A stretch of DNA of 64,000 nucleotides from JAWLFI01 sp964626595 (GTDB lineage: Bacteria; Bacteroidota; Bacteroidia; Chitinophagales; Saprospiraceae), in NCBI GenBank assembly GCA_964626595.1, contig CAZVFU010000003.1, positions 1 to 64,000 on the forward strand, given 5' to 3'. Below the pieces are notes generated by a model that did not search any database, was not told the origin of the DNA, and worked only from the letters and a program-made list of their open reading frames with translations. Shown one piece after another: positions 1 to 8,027 of the stretch. The position numbers and the translations under genes were made by a program. The stretch's first letter is position 1. Each line of letters starts with the position of its first letter.

Positions 1-270
1 GCTGTGCAGGGGACTCTCCGCTATTGGGCGGAGAGGGACCGAGGCCATCCCACACTGTGGGGTGGGCGAAGGGCCGAACGAAGCCGCCGATGGCTCGGAA
101 TAAGGATTCAGGGAATCCTTATCGGAGACAGAGGCGGATGATCTGAGTGAGCCCCGAAACATAGCGCCCCCAGCATTCGAATATTTCCTATCCCGCTCCC
201 AAAAGTCTTTTTTTTATTCGGTTAATTTTTTCTTGCCGAACTTTTTTATATGCTGGGGGATCGCCCTCAT
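1..270 (-). repeat. Structured intergenic repeat, subtype I (copy 1)
   Basis: GC-rich element read on the minus strand, starting 2 nt after the lpxB stop codon with GAGGGCGATCCCC. Stem P1 pairs 167-176 with 250-259 (CCCCCAGCAT/ATGCTGGGGG, perfect) around a 73-nt AT-rich loop. It is followed by the linker CGCTATGTTTCGGGGCTC, hairpin P2 (100-108 with 114-122), a conserved block ATCGGCGGCTTC, hairpin P3 (45-53 with 57-65, one G-U) and hairpin P4 (14-21 with 28-35), ending CCCCTGCACAGC. Linker, block and tail are shared with the copy at 29049-29273, but stem sequences differ while remaining paired. The left end may extend beyond the window. No protein-coding content is evident. Confidence 0.8.
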
Positions 271-271
271 T

Positions 272-1378
272 TCATTCATTTATTAGGCTAAGCATGCGGT
301 CTGCAATTCGCTGAGAGACGCCATTATCGCCCAATTTACTGTGTAATTCGCGATAGTCCTTCTGAAATTGATTGCGATATTCTTCGTCAGTTTCGATTTT
401 AGTTAGAAGTTGGTCGATTCGGGCAGGATGGCATTCTGATTGTATCAATTCGGGCACAGCTTCTCGGTCTAAAATCAGGTTGACGAGTGAAATATAGGGA
501 ACCTGAATAAGCCGGCGTGCGATTTCATAGCTGATCCTGGAGCTGCTGTAGACCACAAGTTGTGGAATGCTGTGAAGTGCCGTCTCGAGAGTTGCGGTGC
601 CTGAGGTGACGATGGCCGCCTGACATTGTGGGAGAAGAGAGGATGGCCCTTCAAATGTGAGGGACACATTTTTAGTATTAGCGCGACGAATTATTTTTTC
701 GTAAAAGCTCGATTCGATATGATCTACGGCGGCAACGGTAAAGTTTTGATTCGTGCGTTTTTTTGCGACCTGACACATGACAGGAAGAATTTTGCTCACT
801 TCTTGTCGGCGACTGCCAGGCAATAGAGCGATTTGACTTCCCTTTGTTGGCCGTTTGAGTGGGCCGGAGGAGTCGACGACGTCTTTCAAGGGGTGCCCTT
901 CATAATGTACATTTGATATCCCTTCTGTTTCAAAAAAATCTTTTTCGAATGGAAGGATTACAAATAAATGATCTATAGAATCTCGCATTTTTTTTACGCG
1001 ACCTTTTTTCCAGGCCCAGGCCTGAGGGGCGATATAATAAAAGACTCGAATTCCTTTTTTATTTGCCCAGCGGGCTATGCGAAGGTTGAATCCGGGAAAA
1101 TCGATTAAAATCAGTACATCGGGTTCCCAGGCTTCTATATCTGCTTTGCAATGACGAAAATTAGATAGAATTTGTGGAAGGTGCAATATGACCTCGGTAA
1201 AGCCCATAAAACTTGTTTTCTCAAGGGGTACTATGGGCTTGGTTCCACTTGTTTGGGCCATCCTATTTCCTCCCCAGAATCTAATTTTGGTTTGCGGTTG
1301 GCTTTTTTTGATGCCTTTTATCAGATTGCTTCCATGTAAATCTCCCGAGGATTCGCCAGCTATGAGGTAACACTTCAT
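272..1378 (-). CDS. lpxB: Lipid-A-disaccharide synthase LpxB
   Basis: Transfers the sugar of UDP-2,3-diacylglucosamine onto lipid X to form the lipid A disaccharide, at the inner face of the cytoplasmic membrane (family GT19). The 368-residue protein begins MKCYLIAGESSGDLHG, the family's N-terminal signature. It then shows IAPQAWAW in the middle, EGHPL, LLPGSRRQEV and the SGTATLE segment near the C-terminus. An in-frame ATG 36 nt further upstream exists, but the start at 1378 places the signature at the N-terminus and gives an ATGA overlap with the gene before it, so I prefer it. It is the last gene of a surE/membrane protein/lpxB operon, and its stop is followed at once by a structured repeat. 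Length is normal for the family. Confidence 0.95.
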   Translation of the reverse strand: MKCYLIAGESSGDLHGSNLIKGIKKSQPQTKIRFWGGNRMAQTSGTKPIVPLEKTSFMGFTEVILHLPQILSNFRHCKADIEAWEPDVLILIDFPGFNLRIARWANKKGIRVFYYIAPQAWAWKKGRVKKMRDSIDHLFVILPFEKDFFETEGISNVHYEGHPLKDVVDSSGPLKRPTKGSQIALLPGSRRQEVSKILPVMCQVAKKRTNQNFTVAAVDHIESSFYEKIIRRANTKNVSLTFEGPSSLLPQCQAAIVTSGTATLETALHSIPQLVVYSSSRISYEIARRLIQVPYISLVNLILDREAVPELIQSECHPARIDQLLTKIETDEEYRNQFQKDYRELHSKLGDNGVSQRIADRMLSLINE

Positions 1379-1689
1379 GAAGCAAAAATTGATTCCCGGA
1401 AATAGAAAAACCAAATGAGGCCGTAGATTAAAGTGGGTAAAACTATACCTCTAACGGTGCGGGTTTCTCCCTCTCGAATAAAATAGTGAAAAGGGATGAG
1501 GTTGCACATGAGTCCAACGAGCACAAGCGTGCGCGGTCTGAAATCTGAAGTATATTCTAAAAGCCCGCCACTTTCCGACAATCGGCCAAGAACATCAAAA
1601 AGGGCGTAAGCAATTAGATAGCCTGCAAAGGGAACGAGCGCCCCGATGAGGATGCCTTTTATTAATGTGCCACTTGTATATCTTTTCAT
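1375..1689 (-). CDS. Small conserved membrane protein
   Basis: 104-residue hydrophobic protein with about three membrane segments (around residues 10-32, 52-70 and 80-98) and a basic N-terminus (MKRYTSG). I do not recognise a named family. It starts 5 nt after surE stops and its stop overlaps the lpxB start by 4 nt (ATGA), so it is almost certainly translated as the middle gene of a three-gene operon. The coupling to lpxB suggests an envelope role, but that is inference from position only. Confidence 0.8.
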   Translation of the reverse strand: MKRYTSGTLIKGILIGALVPFAGYLIAYALFDVLGRLSESGGLLEYTSDFRPRTLVLVGLMCNLIPFHYFIREGETRTVRGIVLPTLIYGLIWFFYFRESIFAS

Positions 1690-1694
1690 AAGAT

Positions 1695-2477
1695 TCAGAG
1701 TCTAATGGTTTCTAAATATTTATTGGCCGAAATCGCAGGATATATAGTCAAGTCGTGTCCGCTGGGTACAATGGAAACGTAGTTGCTATCCAGGGCGTGA
1801 ATATCTGTGCCTTCTTTAACATTTTCGAGAATGAAACGCCCGGTAAGCCAATAGTATTTTTGTCCTCGCGGATCTTCTCCTTCCTGAAACTCCTCCACCC
1901 ATCTTCCATCGGCCTGCCGGCACACTTTAACCCCACGTATCTGATCCAGAGGTTGATCAGGAATGTTCACATTCAAAAGACGAGTTTCCTTCAGGTCATT
2001 CTTGAGCACAGATTGGATTATTTTCCGAGCGATGACTTTCGAGGGGCCAAAATCTGCATCGAAGGAATAATTGAGAAGCGAAAAGCCAATAGATGGAATT
2101 TCGTCCAGGGAGGCTTCCATGGCAGCTGACATTGTGCCGGAATATATAATGTTTACAGAGGCATTGGACCCGTGATTGATTCCGCTCACGCAGAGATCAA
2201 TTTTTCGACCGTCTAACACTTTGTATTTGGCTAATTTAACGCAATCTACGGGCGTGCCTGTGCATTCGTAGGCATCGACCCCTTCAAAAACATTTACCTG
2301 GTTGATTCGAAGGGGATCCTGCATTGTCACTGCATGTCCCTTGGCAGACTGAGGGGAGTCAGGAGCAACAACCACTACTTCTCCAAACTCCATGGCAACT
2401 TGAACCAAGGCTTTGATTCCGGGGGCAAACATGCCGTCGTCATTCGTGACCAGGATTAAGGGGCGATTTTTTTCCAT
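1695..2477 (-). CDS. surE: 5'/3'-nucleotidase SurE
   Basis: Metal-dependent phosphatase removing 5' or 3' phosphates from nucleoside monophosphates in the cytoplasm. Its role is usually nucleotide balance and stationary-phase survival. The 260-residue protein opens with LILVTNDDG (the metal-binding aspartate pair at residues 13-14), continues with APDSPQSAKGHAVT, and carries SGINHGSN with the metal-binding Asn and YSGTMSAAMEA, all diagnostic of SurE. Length is typical. It is the first gene of the operon leading to lpxB. A candidate promoter sits inside the start of the divergent hemH gene, giving a leader of about 85-90 nt. Confidence 0.95.
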   Translation of the reverse strand: MEKNRPLILVTNDDGMFAPGIKALVQVAMEFGEVVVVAPDSPQSAKGHAVTMQDPLRINQVNVFEGVDAYECTGTPVDCVKLAKYKVLDGRKIDLCVSGINHGSNASVNIIYSGTMSAAMEASLDEIPSIGFSLLNYSFDADFGPSKVIARKIIQSVLKNDLKETRLLNVNIPDQPLDQIRGVKVCRQADGRWVEEFQEGEDPRGQKYYWLTGRFILENVKEGTDIHALDSNYVSIVPSGHDLTIYPAISANKYLETIRL

Positions 2478-2566
2478 GATTTTTTATTTATATCCGTAGC
2501 CCATCGACTTCCCTTTGTGTTCCTGAACAATTCGACGTATTTTACATTTCCTACTGTAATATAAAA

Positions 2567-2594
2567 CAAAGCTAAGGGCAGCGAGTATGAGCAA
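2567..2594 (-). promoter_or_regulatory. Candidate promoter for the surE operon
   Basis: On the minus strand, TTG (2594-2592), 17 nt, then TAGCTTTG (2574-2567). This matches the Bacteroidota sigma consensus TTG-N17-23-TAnnTTTG. It overlaps the hemH start codon on the other strand, so the two divergent genes would share a very compact control region. Pattern match only. Confidence 0.4.
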
Positions 2595-3633
2595 CAGCAA
2601 AGATAAAAAAACGGGACTCTTGATCGTTAATTTAGGAACTCCCGATGCACCGACACGAGGAGCGGTCTATCGTTATTTGAGAGAGTTTTTGACCGACAGG
2701 CGGGTAGTGACTTATCCCTGGCTGGCCCGACAACTTCTCGTTCAGGGCATTATTGCCCCTTTCCGTTCCGGGCCATCATCTAAGATTTACAAAATGGTAT
2801 GGACAGAGGATGGATCTCCATTGAAATTGTATGGTGAAAACCTGGTTTCTAAAATTCAGGATCGTTTGGGAGAGCGGGCGATGGTTCGTCTAGCTATGCG
2901 TTATCAAAAACCCTCTATTGAATCTGCGATAAAAGAGATGAAGGATGAGCAAGTGGATCGCATTGTAGTTTTCCCCCTTTTTCCGCAGTACGCTTCGGCC
3001 ACAACGGGCTCTATATTTGAGGAGGTGATGGATATTCTGAAAAAGGACTGGGTGATTCCTGAATTGTCTTGGATTCAGTCCTATCCTGTGGATGCAGATA
3101 TGGTGAAAATATTCGCCGATAATGGACGGGAGAATTACGAAATGGATCAGTATGACCATTTTGTCTTTTCGTTTCACGGTGTCCCTAAATCTCAGGTTCG
3201 TGCAGCAGATCCCGGAAACTATTGTCAGGCGAATGGGAAGTGCTGTCAAAAATGGCATTCCAAGAACAAAAACTGTTACAGCGCCCAGTGCCATGCCACA
3301 GCTTTTGCGATTGCAAATGAGTTGGGTTTATCAGAGGATCAATTTACCATTTCTTATCAATCGAGGTTGGGCCCGGAGCCCTGGCTACAACCTTACACCT
3401 CAGATATTCTGGAAGAGCGGTATGAAAAGGGTGATCGAAATATTCTCGTTTTTTGTCCCGCTTTTGTAGCAGACTGTTTAGAGACGACAATAGAGATTGG
3501 AGTTGAATATAAAGAAGAGTTTATGGAGTTGGGAGGAGAAAGACTAGATTTAGTACCTTCGTTGAATGACAAAGATGAGTGGGCCGACACGATTGTGCGC
3601 ATGCTGCAGGATCAGGAGCCCTCTCTTCGCTAA
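2587..3633 (+). CDS. hemH: Ferrochelatase HemH
   Basis: Inserts Fe2+ into the porphyrin ring in the last part of heme synthesis. The 348-residue protein has the N-terminal LLIVNLGTPDAPT, the catalytic SFHGVP (His197), and the acidic metal-path motif DCLETTIEIG (Glu299). Between them lies a Cys-rich insertion, C213, C219, C220, C230 and C235, followed by the HATAFAIA helix. Some bacterial ferrochelatases bind a [2Fe-2S] cluster through such an internal segment, so a cluster is possible here but not proven. It is followed after 9 nt by holA and pabA on the same strand. Heme supply fits the nearby cytochrome c maturation genes ccmE-ccmF at 25-28 kb. Confidence 0.96.
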   Translation: MSNSKDKKTGLLIVNLGTPDAPTRGAVYRYLREFLTDRRVVTYPWLARQLLVQGIIAPFRSGPSSKIYKMVWTEDGSPLKLYGENLVSKIQDRLGERAMVRLAMRYQKPSIESAIKEMKDEQVDRIVVFPLFPQYASATTGSIFEEVMDILKKDWVIPELSWIQSYPVDADMVKIFADNGRENYEMDQYDHFVFSFHGVPKSQVRAADPGNYCQANGKCCQKWHSKNKNCYSAQCHATAFAIANELGLSEDQFTISYQSRLGPEPWLQPYTSDILEERYEKGDRNILVFCPAFVADCLETTIEIGVEYKEEFMELGGERLDLVPSLNDKDEWADTIVRMLQDQEPSLR

Positions 3634-3642
3634 TGCGAATAT

Positions 3643-4692
3643 ATGCCAAAACAACAAGGTGTAAGTCTTACTTCCATCGCAAGAGACGTTAAAAAAGGTT
3701 CCATTGCCCCGATATATTTTTTACAAGGTGATGAGCCCTATTTTATTGATCAAATTGAATCCTTGCTCAGGAAGAGGGTATTGTCAGATGCCGAACGCGA
3801 CTTTAATCAAACTATTTTATATGGTAAAGATAGTTCGGCAGCTGATGTGATAGATGCTGCAAGACGTGCGCCCATGATGTCAGAGCGGCAACTGGTGGTT
3901 TTGATGGAAGCTCAGCATTTAGATAAATTTGCAGATCTTGAGAGTTATGTTGAGAAGCCGAATCCCTCTACGGTTCTTGTCATATGCTATAAGAATAAGA
4001 CGATTGACGGTCGCTTGAAAGTGGCCAAATCTTTAAAAGAGAAAGCCGTCTTCTACACCAGCAAACGCGTTTACGATAATGAAATGCCGCGGTGGATTCA
4101 GCAGTACGTGTCAGGTGCAAAATTGAGTATTGGAGATGCAGAGGCTACGATTATTGCTGAATATCTGGGTACGCAGTTAAGTAAGGTAGCGAATGAGCTG
4201 GATAAAATGATCCTCAATTTGCCTGAAGGCCATGCGATTCAGAAAGCAGATATTGAAAAATATATTGGCATTTCTAAGGATTACAACATTTTTGAATTGC
4301 AGAAAGCTTACACTTACCGCAAAAGCGAATTGGCAATCAAAATGGCACATTATTTTTCAGCAAATACGAAGGACCATCCCTTACCCTTGCTGACGGCCAG
4401 TTTATTTGCCTTTTTTAGTAAAGTTTATACCCTGCACGGCCTGTTGGGAAAATCGCCGAGAGCGAAGCAAAAGATGATTGGTGTATATAGCGATTTTATT
4501 TTTCGGGAATATGAGCGTGCTTCGAAATCATATAACCGTAGACAAATTGAAAAAGTTTTTGAGCTACTATTTGAGTACGATCTCAAATCGAAAGGTGGCT
4601 GGGATTCCCGGAGTCCAATGGAAGCGCTAACCCGCGAACTTATCTTTTTAATCTATCAAGCTGGTGAACAAACGCCTGTTACTTCTCGATAA
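3643..4692 (+). CDS. holA: DNA polymerase III subunit delta (HolA)
   Basis: The delta subunit of the clamp loader, which opens the beta sliding clamp during chromosome replication. The 349-residue protein has the family's N-terminal PIYFLQGDEPYFIDQIE and MSERQLVVLMEAQHL segments and the central LSKVANELDKMILNL motif. The C-terminal helical collar domain is full length. It lacks a functional Walker A, as expected for delta. The gene starts 9 nt after hemH, and its last 29 nt overlap the GTG start of the next gene in another frame. Such an overlap suggests translational coupling, though no functional link between the two is obvious. Confidence 0.92.
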   Translation: MPKQQGVSLTSIARDVKKGSIAPIYFLQGDEPYFIDQIESLLRKRVLSDAERDFNQTILYGKDSSAADVIDAARRAPMMSERQLVVLMEAQHLDKFADLESYVEKPNPSTVLVICYKNKTIDGRLKVAKSLKEKAVFYTSKRVYDNEMPRWIQQYVSGAKLSIGDAEATIIAEYLGTQLSKVANELDKMILNLPEGHAIQKADIEKYIGISKDYNIFELQKAYTYRKSELAIKMAHYFSANTKDHPLPLLTASLFAFFSKVYTLHGLLGKSPRAKQKMIGVYSDFIFREYERASKSYNRRQIEKVFELLFEYDLKSKGGWDSRSPMEALTRELIFLIYQAGEQTPVTSR

Positions 4693-5245
4693 TAACGACT
4701 CTTTTACCTATAATCTGGTAGAGTCTCTCCGGCAGTCGTCGGAACTGGAAATTATAGTTTCCACTCCCTCTTCATTCAATAAAGTTCCCAATCTCTTACC
4801 TTTCGATGGAATGATCATTTCCCCCGGCCCGGGGCTGCCTGAGGATTCAAGTGCTCTTCTGGATATAATTCAGAATCGTGCGAGAGATTTACCTGTTCTT
4901 GGCGTTTGTTTAGGGCTACAAGCTTTGCTGGTAGTTGAAGAAGTACCTTTGCGCCAGCTTTCAGAGCCTCTCCATGGGGAGCGTTCTTTGTTGCATCTAT
5001 TAGATGAGGATGATGTATTATATCGAGACCTGTCACGTCCCATTGAAGTGGGGCATTATCATTCCTGGTATGCCTTACCCGAAGACTGTCCCCCACTGTA
5101 TATACCAACCGCAATTGACCCGGCTGGTCGTCTGATGTCGATGCGACACAAGCATGATCCTATTTGGGCAGTTCAATACCACCCGGAGTCGTATTTATGT
5201 CCACAGGGAGACAAAATAATAGCCAATTTTTTGAATCAGTTATGA
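4664..5245 (+). CDS. pabA: Anthranilate / aminodeoxychorismate synthase glutaminase subunit (TrpG/PabA)
   Basis: Class I glutamine amidotransferase that supplies ammonia to chorismate for tryptophan or folate synthesis. The 193-residue protein starts LLLLDNNDSFTYNL at a GTG codon, has SPGPGLPED, the nucleophile elbow GVCLGLQAL (Cys82), and the rest of the catalytic triad in QYHPES (His173, Glu175). The segment after the elbow is shorter and unlike the usual GHQAIAEAFGG, but the triad is intact. Because no trpE or other trp gene is nearby, I lean to PabA (folate) over TrpG, and the symbol is therefore tentative. The start lies 29 nt inside holA. Confidence 0.85.
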   Translation: MNKRLLLLDNNDSFTYNLVESLRQSSELEIIVSTPSSFNKVPNLLPFDGMIISPGPGLPEDSSALLDIIQNRARDLPVLGVCLGLQALLVVEEVPLRQLSEPLHGERSLLHLLDEDDVLYRDLSRPIEVGHYHSWYALPEDCPPLYIPTAIDPAGRLMSMRHKHDPIWAVQYHPESYLCPQGDKIIANFLNQL

Positions 5246-5267
5246 TTGAGTCCCTCAAAGTAGAGGT

Positions 5268-6383
5268 TTATTTTTCGTACCCCTCCTGGATTCGCTGCGC
5301 ACTAAAGCCTGATAGATCTCCATACCTATGAATACATACGTTAACAGGGAGCGGCTTTTTTATGCCACTTAGTCCTTCGTAGTGATGTTTTCCCGACTTG
5401 AGTGTAACGGTTTCATCTGGCTTGATTTCAGGTTGGTGACTTTCCGGAATAATGTATAAAATTGAGGTATCCGGAAACCTTTTGCGCCATTCCCCAATCC
5501 GTTGGTCAACTTTTTGCATCGTCTCGGGGAGAAAGGGGGGATCCAGGGACCAATGTCCGGGATTTGCGGGTTCTGACAAACGGAAAAAGCTTCCTCCGCT
5601 GCCAAATACTTGATCTGTATCTGGAAATAAGCTATAGAATTGAGCTTCTTCTTTGCCTAGTAATCGGGCATTAAAGGGAGAGGCAAATCCCTCATTTCGG
5701 ATGCCCCAGTCATAAAAGTCATCATAAACACTTTGCGGGGGGCCAATATGTCTTGTTTCAGCATAAATGGAGGCATATCGAATAGCCGCCGTTAACAATA
5801 ATCTCGTTGCCTCTTCAGCCCCTTTCTGACTGGCCAAAAAATCAAAAGCCTTATCGATATAACTGTTTCGTTCAAGTTGAAATTGACCCACGGTAAACCT
5901 TCGATCATCGCGATGGGCGGTTATCGCACCGTTTTCATGGTCGAGCATGTCATGAGCGGTATTTTGGATCAATTGATGTAAAGATTCGCTCTGATCGGCA
6001 TGTGAATCTAATGAAACACACTCCAGCCCGTGTTGTATGGATTGAGGGGATAGCTCCAACATTAAGTCCGGATTGTACGAGCTTTGTCGCAGTACAGCAT
6101 ACATGATGGCGTTTTCAAGGGCAGCCTTCCACTGGGCTTCTTCCTGTTGGGTAGAGGCATATCTTTCTTTTATTTGTTCAAGAATATGTTGGTTGCGATT
6201 CCATTTTTGGTATTCCTTTTCTAAGGAGGGCTGGGGCAGAGAGTTCATATATAGATGATTTACATGCGAATCCGATTGAAGATTCGCCTTTTCAAAGCAG
6301 CTAAGGTATAATTTTATCACAGACCTCCAAGAAGTGGTGTGTGGTTTTTGTAAAGTAAAGCGGTAAACTAAAAGGCTGGGCAT
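5268..6383 (-). CDS. PCIF1-like (CAPAM family) adenosine N6-methyltransferase
   Basis: Its C-terminal 150 residues follow the catalytic core of animal PCIF1, which N6-methylates the cap-adjacent adenosine of mRNA. In order I see FASPFNARL (233-241; human FASPLNCYF), FPDTDQVFGSGG (253-264; human FPDTDGYFGS), the catalytic DPPFLPETM (281-289; human NPPFCEELM), ILYIIPE, and KHHYEGL (332-338; human EMHYKAV). D in place of N in the xPPF motif is accepted in amino-methyltransferases. No WW domain is present; residues 50-220 are helical and unassigned. A second ATG at 6248 (residue 46) is a plausible true start because the first 45 residues look non-conserved. The gene stands alone, convergent with pabA and divergent from msrA. 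Its substrate is unknown; bacterial mRNA lacks an m7G cap. Confidence 0.72.
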   Translation of the reverse strand: MPSLLVYRFTLQKPHTTSWRSVIKLYLSCFEKANLQSDSHVNHLYMNSLPQPSLEKEYQKWNRNQHILEQIKERYASTQQEEAQWKAALENAIMYAVLRQSSYNPDLMLELSPQSIQHGLECVSLDSHADQSESLHQLIQNTAHDMLDHENGAITAHRDDRRFTVGQFQLERNSYIDKAFDFLASQKGAEEATRLLLTAAIRYASIYAETRHIGPPQSVYDDFYDWGIRNEGFASPFNARLLGKEEAQFYSLFPDTDQVFGSGGSFFRLSEPANPGHWSLDPPFLPETMQKVDQRIGEWRKRFPDTSILYIIPESHQPEIKPDETVTLKSGKHHYEGLSGIKKPLPVNVCIHRYGDLSGFSAQRIQEGYEK

Positions 6384-6430
6384 GAACTCATGTCACTTTG
6401 TTTTCGTTATAATAGAAACTCCAACCAATT

Positions 6431-7093
6431 ATGAAATTTTTTGCGATTTATGCTATTGTCGGTCTCATGTTTACTGTTGAGGCTTGTGACGGTCAAGAGC
6501 AACAGCAAGCCAGCCAAAGTGCAAACAATACAATGGAATCATTGAGCGCTGAGGAGCGTTCGCATCTGGATACTGCCACCTTAGCTGGTGGATGTTTTTG
6601 GTGCGTTGAGGCTTCATTTGAGCAAATAGAAGGCGTATATGAAGTCGTTTCGGGATATTCGGGTGGTACACAGAAAAACCCTACTTATACGGCCGTATCC
6701 AGGGGAGCTACCAATCATGCCGAAGCCGTCCAGGTTTATTATGATTCAAGGATCCGAAGCTATGAGGAAATACTTAAAATATTTTTCGTCGCTCATGATC
6801 CGACTCAATTGAATCGGCAGGGACCGGATGTAGGTAAACAGTATCGCTCAGCTATTTATTATCACAATAGGGCTCAGCAGAAAACGATAAATGAGCTTAT
6901 CGCCCAATTGGAGGCCGAGAACGCCTTTTCCCGACCGATTGTAACACAAATAGAGCCTCTCGACCAGTTCTGGTTAGCCGAGGAGTATCATCAGGATTAT
7001 GCCACTCGAAATCCAAATGATCGTTACATTCAGTCTGTTTCTATCCCCAAAGTTAAAAAGGTGCAAAAGGCATTTCCCAATATGCTGAAATAG
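6431..7093 (+). CDS. msrA: Peptide methionine-(S)-S-oxide reductase MsrA, lipoprotein
   Basis: Reduces the S-epimer of methionine sulfoxide in proteins. The 220-residue protein has an N-terminal lipoprotein signal with cleavage before Cys19 (VEAC), so it should be anchored outside the cytoplasm. The catalytic motif GCFWCVE lies at 54-60 with Cys55 as nucleophile. GYSGG, NHAEAVQV, HDPTQLNRQGPDVGKQYRS and EEYHQDY are all present as in other MsrA proteins. Msr recycling in the periplasm needs an electron donor, and none is encoded next to it. The partner stereospecific enzyme MsrB (49015-49539) is likewise a lipoprotein. The start is 47 nt from the divergent methyltransferase gene. Confidence 0.96.
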   Translation: MKFFAIYAIVGLMFTVEACDGQEQQQASQSANNTMESLSAEERSHLDTATLAGGCFWCVEASFEQIEGVYEVVSGYSGGTQKNPTYTAVSRGATNHAEAVQVYYDSRIRSYEEILKIFFVAHDPTQLNRQGPDVGKQYRSAIYYHNRAQQKTINELIAQLEAENAFSRPIVTQIEPLDQFWLAEEYHQDYATRNPNDRYIQSVSIPKVKKVQKAFPNMLK

Positions 7094-7184
7094 GGGGGGA
7101 TATTATTTGTTTCTTACAACATTGTAGGTAGCAATATCGAAAGGTGAAAAACATTTCATATCTTTATTTTTTCCAATAAAAGGT

Positions 7185-8027
7185 ATGGACAAGAAGCTTA
7201 TCGATATTGATCAACTGATTGATAGCAAAAACCCAAATTTGCGGAAATGGATGCCGGGGTTTGTCCTGCGGTACTTCAAACGCATTTTGCATGAAGGTGA
7301 TGTCAACTCTTTTTTAGATAAACATGGTGATAAATACGGGGAGGAATTTTGTGATGCAGCAGTAGAAGATTTAGAGATCACTTACGACGTTTTTGGAATA
7401 GAGAATATTCCCAAAACCGGCGGTTGTATTTTTGCAGTAAATCATCCTCTTGGTGGAATGGATGCGATAGTTGTCGTTTCAGCCATTAAATCAGTTCGAA
7501 CAGATATAAAATTTATCGTCAACGACGTTTTACTTCATATTGAGAACTTGAAAGGCATGTTTGTGGGAGTAAATAAACTGGGAAAGAACTTTAAGGCCTC
7601 TCTCAAAAAAGTTGATGAAACATTTGCATCCGATGATGCTGTTTTCGTTTTTCCGGCGGGCTTGGTCAGCCGGAAAAAGAGAAATAAAATTGAAGACTTA
7701 GAGTGGAAAAAAACATTTGTGACTCGGGCCCGAAAGTATAAAAAACCCATTGTGCCTGTTTTTATAAAAGGGCAGCTATCGGATTCATTTTACAGATTGG
7801 CCAATTGGAGAAGTCGTTTAGGTATAAAAACAAATATTGAAATGTTTTATCTGGTTCATGAATTTTATAAATTAACTGGAAAACATGTGCCCATGATCTT
7901 TGGAAATCCTATTTTACCGGAAGAATTAGCCAAAAACGATTCTGATTCCATTTGGGCCGAACAGATAAAAAAAAGAGTTTACGAGATGGAACAAATAATC
8001 GACAATAGAATGCAATCCCAATTATGA
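7185..8027 (+). CDS. Lysophospholipid-type O-acyltransferase (PlsC family, GlsA/OlsA-like)
   Basis: Membrane-associated acyltransferase of 280 residues. The catalytic motif is NHPLGGMD, with one residue more between His and Asp than the usual NHxxxxD, a variant common in this subgroup. The acceptor-binding FPAG and the PIVPVFIKG strand follow. The gene overlaps the next one by 4 nt (ATGA), and that gene encodes a GNAT-type N-acyltransferase. The pair matches the glsA-glsB arrangement that makes glycine or ornithine lipids in Bacteroidota: GlsB N-acylates the amino acid, then GlsA adds the second acyl chain. The assignment to amino-acid lipids instead of phosphatidate is inferred from this pairing. 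Confidence 0.8.
   Translation: MDKKLIDIDQLIDSKNPNLRKWMPGFVLRYFKRILHEGDVNSFLDKHGDKYGEEFCDAAVEDLEITYDVFGIENIPKTGGCIFAVNHPLGGMDAIVVVSAIKSVRTDIKFIVNDVLLHIENLKGMFVGVNKLGKNFKASLKKVDETFASDDAVFVFPAGLVSRKKRNKIEDLEWKKTFVTRARKYKKPIVPVFIKGQLSDSFYRLANWRSRLGIKTNIEMFYLVHEFYKLTGKHVPMIFGNPILPEELAKNDSDSIWAEQIKKRVYEMEQIIDNRMQSQL

Noticed and set aside
5268..6383. Idea that the PCIF1-like gene is part of a restriction-modification or phage-defence system
   Set aside because: No endonuclease, helicase or toxin gene is adjacent; neighbours are pabA and msrA.
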